A stretch of DNA of 30,808 bases, from assembly GCA_002327685.1 (NCBI GenBank), contig DCXN01000005.1, positions 30,126 to 60,933 of the forward strand. The letters run 5' to 3'. The notes under the pieces are model-generated. The model did not search any database. It saw only the letters and a list, made by a program, of their open reading frames with translations, and was not told where the DNA came from. Each line of letters opens with the position of its first letter. Position 1 is the stretch's first letter. This DNA is from Patescibacteria group bacterium UBA2135 (GTDB lineage: Bacteria; Patescibacteriota; Minisyncoccia; Phycocordibacterales; UBA2135). Positions 13,229-19,095 of the stretch are shown piece by piece. Both the position numbers and the translations under genes were made by a program.

Positions 13229-13414
13229 CTAGTTAAATGGTATGAATCTATTCTTAATTTTGTTCTTCAAACTAATCCCTCCCCACTTACGGCGGGCAAG
13301 CTGGTCTGTTCTTTTTTCTCTTGCATTATAATGATTCCCGCCAGATTTTTTAGCGAGAGTTTTTCCAGTCTTCGTAACTTTTAGTCTTTTTGTGTAGGAT
13401 TTGTTTGTCTTCAT
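13229..13414 (-). CDS. rpmI: 50S ribosomal protein L35
   Basis: L35 is a small basic large-subunit protein. The 61-residue product reads MKTNKSYTKRLKVTKTGK, then AREKRTDQLARRKWGGISLKNKIKNRFIPF. It shows the family's K-T-x-K-S/A-x-x-K-R-x-K-x-T-x-x-G-K start and has normal length. It sits between infC and rplT, as expected. The downstream spacer is a type-A module. Confidence 0.93.
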   Translation of the reverse strand: MKTNKSYTKRLKVTKTGKTLAKKSGGNHYNAREKRTDQLARRKWGGISLKNKIKNRFIPFN

Positions 13415-13488
13415 TATTGGAATGTTGAATGTAGAAAGTAGAGGGTCGTTTTAAACCATTTTCTACCCACAGCTCTCAACCTTCTAAA
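13415..13488 (-). repeat. Imperfect inverted repeat, infC-rpmI spacer
   Basis: On the minus strand, GAAGGTTGA and GTAGAAA in the left part are matched by reverse complements (TCAACATTC, TTTCTAC) in the right part, around GGTTTAAAACGACC. The structure is weaker than in other spacers but of the same kind. It ends just before the rpmI ATG. Confidence 0.5.
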
Positions 13489-13998
13489 TTATTTACTTTT
13501 CTCCAAAATTACCATCAACCCTTTCGGGCTTTTCTTCGGCCCGTCAGCAATTTTGTAATCTTCGGCGATTAAATTTAAAAGTCGTTCAAGTCGTTTCTGA
13601 AGAAATGTTTTATCCATATATTTTGCTCGTCCTCCCAGAAACAATTCCGCCTTCACACGATGCCCTTCTTTTAAAAATTCAGAGGCTCGCTTTGCCTTTA
13701 AGGCTAAGTCATGTTCTCCTGTACCGATCTTTACCTGTAGTGATTTTGTTTCTGCGCTCTGGCTTTTTGCCGCACGTTCTTTCCTTTTTAGCTCGTATTG
13801 AAATTTACCATAATCTGTTATTTTTGCAACCGGAGGATTTGCGGCGGGTGATATTTCTATCAAATCAAGCCCAGCTTCTTGGGCTTTTGCGAAAGCTTCA
13901 CTAAACGACACTACTCCTATATTTTCTCCCTTGGGACCTATGACTCGTAATTGTGAAGCTCGTATTCTATTATTAATTCGTATTCTATCTTTTCTCAT
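13489..13998 (-). CDS. infC: Translation initiation factor IF-3
   Basis: IF-3 binds the 30S subunit, prevents premature 50S joining and proofreads the start codon. The 169-residue product has both domains: N-terminal RINNRIRASQLRVIGPKGENIGVVS with AGLDLIEISPAANPPVAKITDYGKFQYE, and a C-terminal domain with KTFLQKRLERLLNL and KSPKGLMVILEKSK. The start here is ATG rather than the rare AUU/AUC codons of many infC genes. A good promoter lies 16 bp upstream, giving a leader of about eight bases. Confidence 0.96.
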   Translation of the reverse strand: MRKDRIRINNRIRASQLRVIGPKGENIGVVSFSEAFAKAQEAGLDLIEISPAANPPVAKITDYGKFQYELKRKERAAKSQSAETKSLQVKIGTGEHDLALKAKRASEFLKEGHRVKAELFLGGRAKYMDKTFLQKRLERLLNLIAEDYKIADGPKKSPKGLMVILEKSK

Positions 13999-14013
13999 TC
14001 TTAGATATCGAAT

Positions 14014-14041
14014 AGTATATCGTACTTCGTAAAAAAATCAA
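14014..14041 (-). promoter_or_regulatory. Promoter of infC-rpmI-rplT
   Basis: On the minus strand TTGATT (14041-14036), a 16-bp spacer and TATACT (14019-14014) stand just ahead of infC. The transcript would begin about eight bases before the ATG. There is no Shine-Dalgarno sequence and no room for the long regulatory leader known from L20-controlled operons. Confidence 0.75.
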
Positions 14042-14117
14042 TGCGAGTTGGATAAAGGTAAAGAAAGTATAAGAATGAATTCTTTTATGATATCGTAAAG
14101 ATGTGATTTAATAAAAT

Positions 14118-14220
14118 TAGGACTTACGTATCCCAAGCATGCAAAGTTGCTAAATATAGCGATAATTATGACAGAGAGACCTTAGTTTAAGCCAATTATT
14201 GGCTAGGCGCGTAAGTCCTA
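14118..14220. mobile_element. MITE-like element with 11-bp inverted ends
   Basis: TAGGACTTACG at 14118-14128 and its exact complement CGTAAGTCCTA at 14210-14220 bound a 103-bp non-coding segment that contains the small hairpin AGCCAATTATTGGCT. The flanks are AAAAT on both sides (14113-14117 and 14221-14225), consistent with a 5-bp target-site duplication. Similar AGGACTTACGCA ends are known from insertion sequences. A single end of the same kind is at 17354. Confidence 0.75.
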
Positions 14221-14272
14221 AAAATTAAAGCGTCGAAAATTATAAAAAATAATTCATTCTTTAATTCAATTT

Positions 14273-14707
14273 ATGAAACAAAATGCTCCAGATATAAAGA
14301 AGAAGGATTCATGGAACACGGCATATAAAAATTTTCTCCACATCTCTTATTTCGCAGGATTTATTTTTCTAGTGTCTCTAATTTTTTACCTAATGAAAGT
14401 TGAATACGCAGGAGAATTCATGAGTATTTGGTGGGTCATAATAATTCTTGTTATGACTCTGGTGTGGTATTACATGGCTCAAATGTTTAAAAAACGAGAC
14501 AAGAAAGCGATACGGTTTGGATACATTTTTTTATCTGCTATGCTTGCGTGGAACCTATTCGGTGGAATAAATATTTATGAAAATAGAATAAGTATTGATG
14601 AAATAAATATTGTTGCTGCCATTTTAGTTTTTGGCTATCTGTTATATCTTGTATATAAAGCAAGTAAGTCAGAAATAAATCTCCCAACTGAATCAAGTGG
14701 TATATAG
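14273..14707 (+). CDS. Hypothetical four-helix membrane protein
   Basis: The 144-residue product begins with a polar, lysine-rich segment of about 23 residues, then four hydrophobic helices: ISYFAGFIFLVSLIFYLM, MSIWWVIIILVMTLVWYYM, IRFGYIFLSAMLAWNLF and INIVAAILVFGYLLYLVY. It ends in a short polar tail. I do not recognise a family. It stands alone downstream of a MITE-like element with no clear Shine-Dalgarno sequence. Confidence 0.65.
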   Translation: MKQNAPDIKKKDSWNTAYKNFLHISYFAGFIFLVSLIFYLMKVEYAGEFMSIWWVIIILVMTLVWYYMAQMFKKRDKKAIRFGYIFLSAMLAWNLFGGINIYENRISIDEINIVAAILVFGYLLYLVYKASKSEINLPTESSGI

Positions 14708-14849
14708 TAAACTGTTGAATTCATAAAAAGACAAATAGCCAGAATCAGGCATTAAAAAATTGTTGAAGAGTCTAACTCGAAATATTAACCTTAAGAAAGC
14801 AACCGTCGTTTTTTTTGCAATATTTCCTAAAACGGCGGGAATTGCTGTG

Positions 14850-15135
14850 TACGCATGGGGTGAGCGAGGCAAGCACAAAGGGAAACACTGACTCTTGTCA
14901 AAGCTGTCAAACGAACACGCGAGAATGCCAAGGTAGACGGCGCAAGCAAACGACAGCTTGCGAGCGGGCCATGCGTAGGCGATGGAGCGTGTGAGCATGT
15001 ACTCAAACTATCGCCAAACACGGAGAAGAAACGACCCGGGCCGGCGCGAAGGGCATGCTATACGCAAGTCGTTGTTACTTCTTGTTTTTTGGGGACAATC
15101 CGTAGATCGTGGGTTCGAGTTCCACCGAACCAACG
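14850..15135 (+). ncRNA. Candidate structured RNA, G+C-rich block ending in a T-arm-like hairpin
   Basis: This block is clearly richer in G+C than its neighbours and has no credible ORF. Paired elements are TACGCATGG (14850-14858) with CCATGCGTA (14969-14977), nested GCAAGC (14869) with GCTTGC (14956), GGCGAT (14978) with ATCGCC (15010) around a GAG-catgta-CTC loop, and GTGGG-ttcgagt-TCCAC (15109-15125), which is identical in form to a tRNA T-arm. No matching 5' acceptor strand for CGAACCA was found, so it is not a tRNA. The strand is inferred from the T-arm. Confidence 0.4.
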
Positions 15136-15157
15136 ATTTGGATATATCCAAAATATA

Positions 15158-15613
15158 TTAAGAAGATGTCATTTCTAGTAGCCTTTTTTTGTGTTCCTTA
15201 AATCCTAAATTAACAATTAAGAGTGCTGTAGCTGGAAGTAAAGCAACTATAAACAAAAACAAAGACGATGCTAAAAGACTAGAAAAGCTGATGGTTTTCC
15301 AAATTAAATAATCCGTTATGGGTACTATAAGCATAAGACTTAGAAACATGAACAATAGTATTGCGTTCACAATATTATATAAATACCGAGCATATTTGTT
15401 GTATTTCAATAACAATATTGAAGTTATGAGCATGACGGCTAAAACAAGTGAGTAAATAATAGACTCTATAAGAGCTTCATTTACTCCACCTACAGATCGT
15501 ACATAACGTACATCAGTTAAATTTAACAGAATCCAAAGAGGACTTAATAAAACACTAAGACCAAAAACAAAGATATTCAGATAAATAAAACTTTTATAGA
15601 TACGTGGTGACAT
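15158..15613 (-). CDS. Hypothetical membrane protein
   Basis: The product of about 151 residues starts MSPRIYKSFIYLNIFVFGLSVLL and has four hydrophobic helices: FIYLNIFVFGLSVLLSPLWIL, LIESIIYSLVLAVMLITSILLL, LYNIVNAILLFMFLSLMLIVPI and LLASSLFLFIVALLPATALLIV. It ends in a basic tail KEHKKRLLE. A longer frame starts at 15661, but a TATAAT lies between the two starts, so the inner ATG is preferred. No family was recognised. Like the gene at 14273 it is a small orphan membrane protein in the accessory region. Confidence 0.6.
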   Translation of the reverse strand: MSPRIYKSFIYLNIFVFGLSVLLSPLWILLNLTDVRYVRSVGGVNEALIESIIYSLVLAVMLITSILLLKYNKYARYLYNIVNAILLFMFLSLMLIVPITDYLIWKTISFSSLLASSLFLFIVALLPATALLIVNLGFKEHKKRLLEMTSS

Positions 15614-15622
15614 ATATGTACA

Positions 15623-15628
15623 ATTATA
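15623..15628 (-). promoter_or_regulatory. -10 element of the membrane protein at 15158
   Basis: TATAAT on the minus strand lies nine bases before the ATG at 15613. The transcript would have a leader of two or three bases. The -35 is weak. Confidence 0.4.
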
Positions 15629-15761
15629 ACATCTTACATTTGGTTTGACACATTCATTCAAGGTACATCCAATTTGACATATAAAACATTATCGTTCATA
15701 AATAATATCATCGAGCAGGTAGTACGCGTTCATAAAATCATATATATACTACACTTGGAAT

Positions 15762-16022
15762 ATGGCTATAAAAACAAAAAACAAAATAATTAAACAACTA
15801 ACTGTTGAGTTTGCCCGCGAGGACGATGGGCGTTGAGTTGCTGAGATTCCCAAATTGCCTGGAGTGATGGCATATGGGTCAACAAAAGTTCATGCGCGAC
15901 AGAAAGTGTACGCTATTGCGCTTCGAACACTTGCTGATGTGGTAGAACAAGGGAGCACACCTACATCGGTTACTCAGTTATTTAATTATGGAATGGCGCG
16001 CCTAAAGCCCGACGTGTTTTAA
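15762..16022 (+). pseudogene. hicB: HicB-type antitoxin, interrupted by TGA
   Basis: HicB antitoxins neutralise HicA mRNA interferases and repress their own operon. The frame reads MAIKTKNKIIKQLTVEFAREDDGR, then TGA at 15834-15836, then VAEIPKLPGVMAYGSTKVHARQKVYAIALRTLADVVEQG. The family has a tryptophan at the stop position (E-D-G-x-W-V-A-E-I-P-x-L-P-G), so this is a TGG to TGA change. TGA is a normal stop in this genome (rpmC, rpsE, map). The C-terminal end overlaps the hicA start. The gene is probably dead, although restart downstream is conceivable. Confidence 0.8.
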
Positions 16023-16195
16023 AGACACTATTGTTTATTGGTTGGCGAATTAAGCGTCAGCGTGGGTCGCACAGAATACTCGGAAAGGTTGGCTGTCCAG
16101 ATTATACATTTGCGTTTCATGAACGTGAAGAAATTGGACCACGTATGCTTGCTCGTATTTCAAAACATACCGGTCTTGTTCCCACCGATTTGTAA
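15993..16195 (+). pseudogene. hicA: HicA-type toxin, frameshifted near the start
   Basis: HicA is a small mRNA interferase with a double-stranded-RNA-binding fold. The start ATG GCG CGC CTA AAG CCC (MARLKP) is in the hicB frame. One base is then missing, and the next frame continues RRVLKTLLFIGWRIKRQRGSHRILGKV, followed by a C-terminal half ending ISKHTGLVPTDL. GSHR holds the catalytic histidine of the family. The likely lesion is loss of one C in the CCC at 16008-16010. With the antitoxin also broken, the locus is a decayed TA system. Confidence 0.78.
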
Positions 16196-16222
16196 TTGTT
16201 TTATACTATCTATTTTATTACT

Positions 16223-16253
16223 AAAAATCCTTCGCCTTATGCGGAGGATTTTT
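16223..16253. terminator. Bidirectional terminator after hicA remnant
   Basis: AAAAATCCTTCGC pairs with GCGGAGGATTTTT around CTTAT, with one T-G wobble. It serves the hicBA remnant on + and the gene ending at 16311 on -. Confidence 0.8.
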
Positions 16254-16310
16254 GGTTCAATCTCTTCTAGACATCGTATATCTATTGAGCACAAGATGTT
16301 CAGATACACA

Positions 16311-16769
16311 TTACAACAGCCTTTGTAAAAGTTCTTTCGGTGTTCCCACAATTTCATGTATCAATTTGTGAGGTGCCGGCTCTTCGTATAGATCGTGTGG
16401 GTAGGTACCCATGAGCATTCGCTCATCAAGTGCATAAATTGTTTTTCCGAGTACCGCCGCGGCGAAAAGTTCTCCACAAGTATTTGCGCCAATATATCCG
16501 TCTTTATTGAATATAAAGCATATATCTGCGACAAGCACCTTGCGGAAAAGATGATCGTACACCTTCTCGGCAACGCTGGTACGGTATGAGTCGTTTTTTA
16601 GCCGGTCACGTTCGTGAAGTTCTGCAAGCGACGGATCGTCTCCTTCAAAGTTCGGTGTAAAGACAGTCAAACACCCGTCTTTTTTTTGCGCTTCTTCGTT
16701 GAGCTTGCCGATAAAGTCGTCAAGGTCAAATCGAAACCGTTGGCTTGTGCAGAATACAACAGACTTCAT
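16311..16769 (-). CDS. Nucleoside 2-deoxyribosyltransferase-like protein
   Basis: The 152-residue product has the pattern of the small Rossmann-like deoxyribosyltransferase group: MKSVVFCTSQRF at the start, then VLVADICFIFNKDGYIGANTCGELFAAAVLGKTIYAL near residues 80-116. There D/N, G-E-L and the helix after it correspond to the nucleotide and active-site region. Such proteins cleave or transfer the deoxyribose of nucleosides. Here that activity is inferred only. The ATG is six bases after a TATACT with a TTGCAC -35, so a leaderless transcript is likely. A Nudix gene lies upstream on the same strand. Confidence 0.65.
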   Translation of the reverse strand: MKSVVFCTSQRFRFDLDDFIGKLNEEAQKKDGCLTVFTPNFEGDDPSLAELHERDRLKNDSYRTSVAEKVYDHLFRKVLVADICFIFNKDGYIGANTCGELFAAAVLGKTIYALDERMLMGTYPHDLYEEPAPHKLIHEIVGTPKELLQRLL

Positions 16770-16775
16770 CCTTTA

Positions 16776-16804
16776 AGTATAAAAAAACACCCGTTAGTGT
16801 GCAA
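16776..16804 (-). promoter_or_regulatory. Promoter giving a leaderless transcript of the gene at 16311
   Basis: On the minus strand TTGCAC (16804-16799), a 17-bp spacer and TATACT (16781-16776) precede the ATG by six bases. The spacer contains the terminator of the upstream Nudix gene, so terminator and promoter overlap. Confidence 0.7.
16782..16802 (-). terminator. Terminator of the Nudix gene
   Basis: On the minus strand ACAC-taacgg-GTGT is followed by seven T. It lies 24 bp past the Nudix stop and overlaps the next promoter. The stem is short but the T-run is good. Confidence 0.5.
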
Positions 16805-16825
16805 CTATGGATGTCTTGCTTTGAA

Positions 16826-17344
16826 TTATACGATACCAATTTCTTTAAACAGAAAATACATCGGCGGCTCAAGTCCAGGGTTTTGTTTCCATGAGGACTG
16901 TTGGTTTGTAGTTGATACGAGTTGGGGGAGCAATTTCTTTTCTAGTGGTATGTTTTGCTCAGATGCAAATTTTTTGAGATGCTGTGCCATGTCCCTAACT
17001 TCTTTTTTTGTCGCCCATAGAGAGCTTTTTGTTTCATCTGAAGAGAGCATTATTTCCCCACTCCAATTTGTCGCTTCAAAAATTATCCAGTCATGAAATG
17101 TTCCGCCTACTCGGCTGCAAGGATTATGTAGCCGTTTTGTTAACTTTTTTTTAAGTGTCCTGGTGTGTAAGCCAACCTCTTCAGAAAGTTCTTTTTGAGC
17201 AGTTTCTTCTGGGGTATCTCCATCTTGATGCCCGGCTGGAATTGCAAAACCAAAATTATATTTTTTTCGTTCAATCAGCAACAATTTACTATCTTCCCAG
17301 ACTAGTATCCCGACACTTTTATTGTCACATCGTTTTGTTCCCAT
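16826..17344 (-). CDS. Nudix hydrolase
   Basis: Nudix enzymes cleave nucleoside diphosphates linked to another moiety. The 172-residue product has a strand VGILVWEDSKLLLIERKKYNFGFAIPAG followed by the Nudix box GHQDGDTPEETAQKELSEEVGL at about residues 38-59. The box is one residue shorter than the canonical spacing and has K for R in the R-E-L position, but E-E-x-G-L is intact. The C-terminal part (GLEPPMYFLF) is not recognised. The substrate is unknown. It is upstream of a deoxyribosyltransferase-like gene, so nucleotide clean-up is a possible shared theme. Confidence 0.82.
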   Translation of the reverse strand: MGTKRCDNKSVGILVWEDSKLLLIERKKYNFGFAIPAGHQDGDTPEETAQKELSEEVGLHTRTLKKKLTKRLHNPCSRVGGTFHDWIIFEATNWSGEIMLSSDETKSSLWATKKEVRDMAQHLKKFASEQNIPLEKKLLPQLVSTTNQQSSWKQNPGLEPPMYFLFKEIGIV

Positions 17345-17353
17345 ATATGGTAA

Positions 17354-17367
17354 TTAGGACTTACGCA
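17354..17367 (+). repeat. Solitary MITE-type end
   Basis: TTAGGACTTACGCA matches the left end of the element at 14118. No reverse-complement partner was found within several hundred bases, so this is a solo end or a remnant. It lies directly upstream of the Nudix gene start. Confidence 0.55.
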
Positions 17368-17388
17368 TAACCACTGATTTCATAATAT

Positions 17389-17458
17389 TAGGCTTTAGGA
17401 TTTTAGGCGCTAGGCTTTAGGAACTTTCGTTTTTTAGTACCTAACGCCTAACGCCTAG
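17389..17458. repeat. Heptamer inverted tandem repeat (TTAGGCN family)
   Basis: TTAGGCTTTAGGATTTTAGG and GCGCTAGGCTTTAGG on the left face CCTAACGCCTAACGCCTAG on the right across a short T-rich loop. Units and layout are those of the rpsQ-rplN spacer repeat, but this copy is not between ribosomal genes. About 90 bases without features follow. Confidence 0.75.
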
Positions 17459-17546
17459 TTTTAATTTTAGTCTATATACTTACGCTACATCACCTTCTGT
17501 GAAAAAGCAAAAACTGGTATTTTGCAAAGTATAGTCTCTCGGCGAA

Positions 17547-17704
17547 TTAGAGCATGTCACGAAACCTCTCTCTGCCTACGACACTTGATTTTTTGCTACG
17601 GCATACGAGTCTCGTCCTCAATATATTTCGGACTCCGACTTCGATGTCTCGCATCAAAAATCAGGTGTCTCGGCTCGGGAACCCAGGTTTCGCGACATGC
17701 TCTA
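17547..17704. repeat. 158-nt imperfect palindrome
   Basis: TTAGAGCATGTCACGAAACC at the left end is matched by GGTTTCGCGACATGCTCTAA at the right. Inner parts also pair (GACACTTGATTTTT with AAAAATCAGGTGTC, GGCATACGAGTC with GACTCCGACTTCG-type sequence), so the arms are about 75 bases each around TCAATATATT. No coding sequence is credible. It abuts the terminator of the zinc-ribbon gene. It could be a mobile palindrome or the template of a long hairpin RNA. Confidence 0.75.
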
Positions 17705-17741
17705 AAAAACTGTCCTCCGCCTGAGGCAGAGGACATTTTTT
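17704..17741 (-). terminator. Terminator of the zinc-ribbon gene
   Basis: TGTCCTC-c-GCC-tga-GGC-a-GAGGACA is flanked by six A and six T. It lies 13 bp past the stop of the minus-strand gene at 17754. Confidence 0.8.
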
Positions 17742-17753
17742 GATGAACAAGCT

Positions 17754-17987
17754 TCACTCAATCCACCCAAGTCTTTTAAGTAGATCGCATTCCGCGCAAA
17801 GGTCTGGTTTGCGGGTATAGTTTTCTGGAACAATAATATCAGCGCTACAGCTAGTACAATCAAAGTGAAAAGGAGAACCAGCGCAACGATCATCATTGTT
17901 AAATCTTACTCTTGTTTCGTTTTCTTCTTGTCGTCGTTTTCGTGCGGCAAGGGCTTGTTTTCTGCCAATTGCGGCGGCAAGTGCCAT
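17754..17987 (-). CDS. Small zinc-ribbon protein
   Basis: The 77-residue product starts with an alanine/arginine-rich helix (MALAAAIGRKQALAARKRRQ). The C-terminal half has four cysteines as C44-x2-C47 and C64-x2-C67, in FDCTSCSADIIVPENYTRKPDLCAECDLL, a zinc-ribbon arrangement. No specific family was recognised. Such proteins often bind nucleic acid or partners. AAAAGGAAAA 6-15 bases ahead of the ATG may be a ribosome binding site. It has its own terminator. Confidence 0.75.
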   Translation of the reverse strand: MALAAAIGRKQALAARKRRQEENETRVRFNNDDRCAGSPFHFDCTSCSADIIVPENYTRKPDLCAECDLLKRLGWIE

Positions 17988-18111
17988 GATAGTTTTCCTT
18001 TTAACATTGGATAGAGCCTCTAACCTTTAGACTACTTAAAAAATCTTATACGTCAATAACGGTTTCAAGCTCACAAGAATTAAAAAATCACACGACGTAA
18101 ATTAAGCGACA

Positions 18112-18154
18112 TAAAAAAAGAGAAGCCCCACGATGTGAAGCGTAAGGCTTCTCT
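18112..18154 (-). terminator. Terminator of the gene at 18166
   Basis: On the minus strand AGAGAAGCC pairs with GGCTTCTCT and is followed by seven T. The loop is about 18 bases. It stands 12 bp after the stop of the minus-strand gene. Confidence 0.8.
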
Positions 18155-18165
18155 CATGAGGCTAG

Positions 18166-18804
18166 TTAGGCGACGGCTGTCAGCAAGTCTGCGGTCTCCA
18201 AAATTGCTTTGTTGAGCCACTGCTGGATTTGCTCTGGACCAGTGTAAAATTCGCTGGTGAGCTGGTCATCCTTGAGAAGGCGACCACTCCATCCATCAAC
18301 ACTAATACGGCAACATACATCACCTCCATTCTTCACCGTGAAGTAAGCAACCACGAAGCCGTCTTTATCGATGACGTCAAACTCAAGGTCAAGGTCCAAA
18401 CCGGCGGCTTCCTCTTGACAGGCAGGAAGAACCGCATCGCGTAATTCATTCAGCGCTTGTTGGCGCCTCTTTTCGCGACTCGCAGTGATGCCTTTCGCTG
18501 GATGATCGGGATGCTCTATTGACTCAACGTCATGAGCAATTTGGGCAAGCGTTCCTTCGTCACCAAGCGAGAGACCGAAGACGGTGACCTTGCGATTACT
18601 ACCATGACCCCAGTCTCGGCTTGAGAGTATCGCCATCACGACAGCTCTATCATTATGATCGAAACGGATGCTCGTATTGCCCATAGTGAGTCCGTTGAGA
18701 CGCGCTAAGCCAGTGATGCTGTCGCGCCCTGTCTTGAACTTAATGGTGACATTTTGCAACTGACCCAGACGCCGTATCTTTTTGACAAATTTTTGAATGT
18801 CCAT
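18166..18804 (-). CDS. Hypothetical protein, purL-proximal
   Basis: The 212-residue product starts MDIQKFVKKIRRLGQLQNVTIKF. No membrane segment or known motif is seen. The middle is rich in charged residues (GITASREKRRQQALNELRDAV), and the last 80 residues form alternating strands (FDVIDKDGFVVAYFTVKNGGDVCCRISVDGWSG). The start was chosen because GGAGG stands eight bases before this ATG; an in-frame start at 18888 lies upstream of the promoter. Codon and base composition match purL rather than the ribosomal genes. It has a consensus promoter and its own terminator. Function unknown. Confidence 0.72.
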   Translation of the reverse strand: MDIQKFVKKIRRLGQLQNVTIKFKTGRDSITGLARLNGLTMGNTSIRFDHNDRAVVMAILSSRDWGHGSNRKVTVFGLSLGDEGTLAQIAHDVESIEHPDHPAKGITASREKRRQQALNELRDAVLPACQEEAAGLDLDLEFDVIDKDGFVVAYFTVKNGGDVCCRISVDGWSGRLLKDDQLTSEFYTGPEQIQQWLNKAILETADLLTAVA

Positions 18805-18853
18805 CTCAAAAACCTCCAATGGTACAAATATGAATCTCTGGTCTCTGGTTGCA

Positions 18854-18882
18854 ATTATACTATATTGAAATAGGCTTGTCAA
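18854..18882 (-). promoter_or_regulatory. Consensus sigma70-type promoter of the gene at 18166
   Basis: On the minus strand TTGACA (18882-18877), a 17-bp spacer and TATAAT (18859-18854) match the consensus exactly. The leader is about 43 nt and carries GGAGG. This is the strongest promoter seen in the window. Confidence 0.88.
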
Positions 18883-18947
18883 GCCCAAAAGTGCTGAGAA
18901 TGCAAAAGCTTAAAAGAGCTTACAAGATAAGGAGTTTATATGATCTT

Positions 18948-18978
18948 CATATTCCTCTGTATTAGCGGAGATTAATGA
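18948..18978. repeat. Repeat shared by the two purL-island leaders, copy A
   Basis: CATATTCC-TCTGTATT-AGCGGAGATTAATGA resembles 23048-23075 (about 27 of 31 positions with short gaps) in the same orientation, 4.1 kb away. Each copy lies upstream of a minus-strand gene of the island, here about 66 bp before the promoter -35 of the unknown gene. Confidence 0.6.
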
Positions 18979-19036
18979 GCCATGTTAGAATCTGCACGCT
19001 TTGTACCTTGAAAATAATTTGGCAAAGACTGTAAAG

Positions 19037-19065
19037 AAAAACCCCCAATGTGCGAACATTGGGGG
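19037..19065 (-). terminator. Terminator of purL
   Basis: On the minus strand CCCCCAATGT-tcgc-ACATTGGGGG is followed by TTTTTC. It is a strong 10-bp stem with a run of T, 30 bp after the purL stop. Confidence 0.9.
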
Positions 19066-19095
19066 CTATCAAAGGTCTACTCACTACGGTTTTCC

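Noticed and set aside
14850..15135. tmRNA or complete tRNA at the T-arm-like hairpin
   Set aside because: No 5' strand complementary to CGAACCA, no tmRNA 5' consensus, and a clear tmRNA exists at 23982-24377.
15762..16022. TGA in hicB read as an amino acid (recoded UGA, as in some candidate phyla)
   Set aside because: TGA terminates rpmC, rpsE and map at the expected lengths, and hicA is also broken, so decay is the simpler reading.
17702..17896. Minus-strand ORF overlapping the zinc-ribbon gene in another frame
   Set aside because: It runs through the terminator hairpin; the 17754-17987 frame has paired CxxC motifs and a plausible start.
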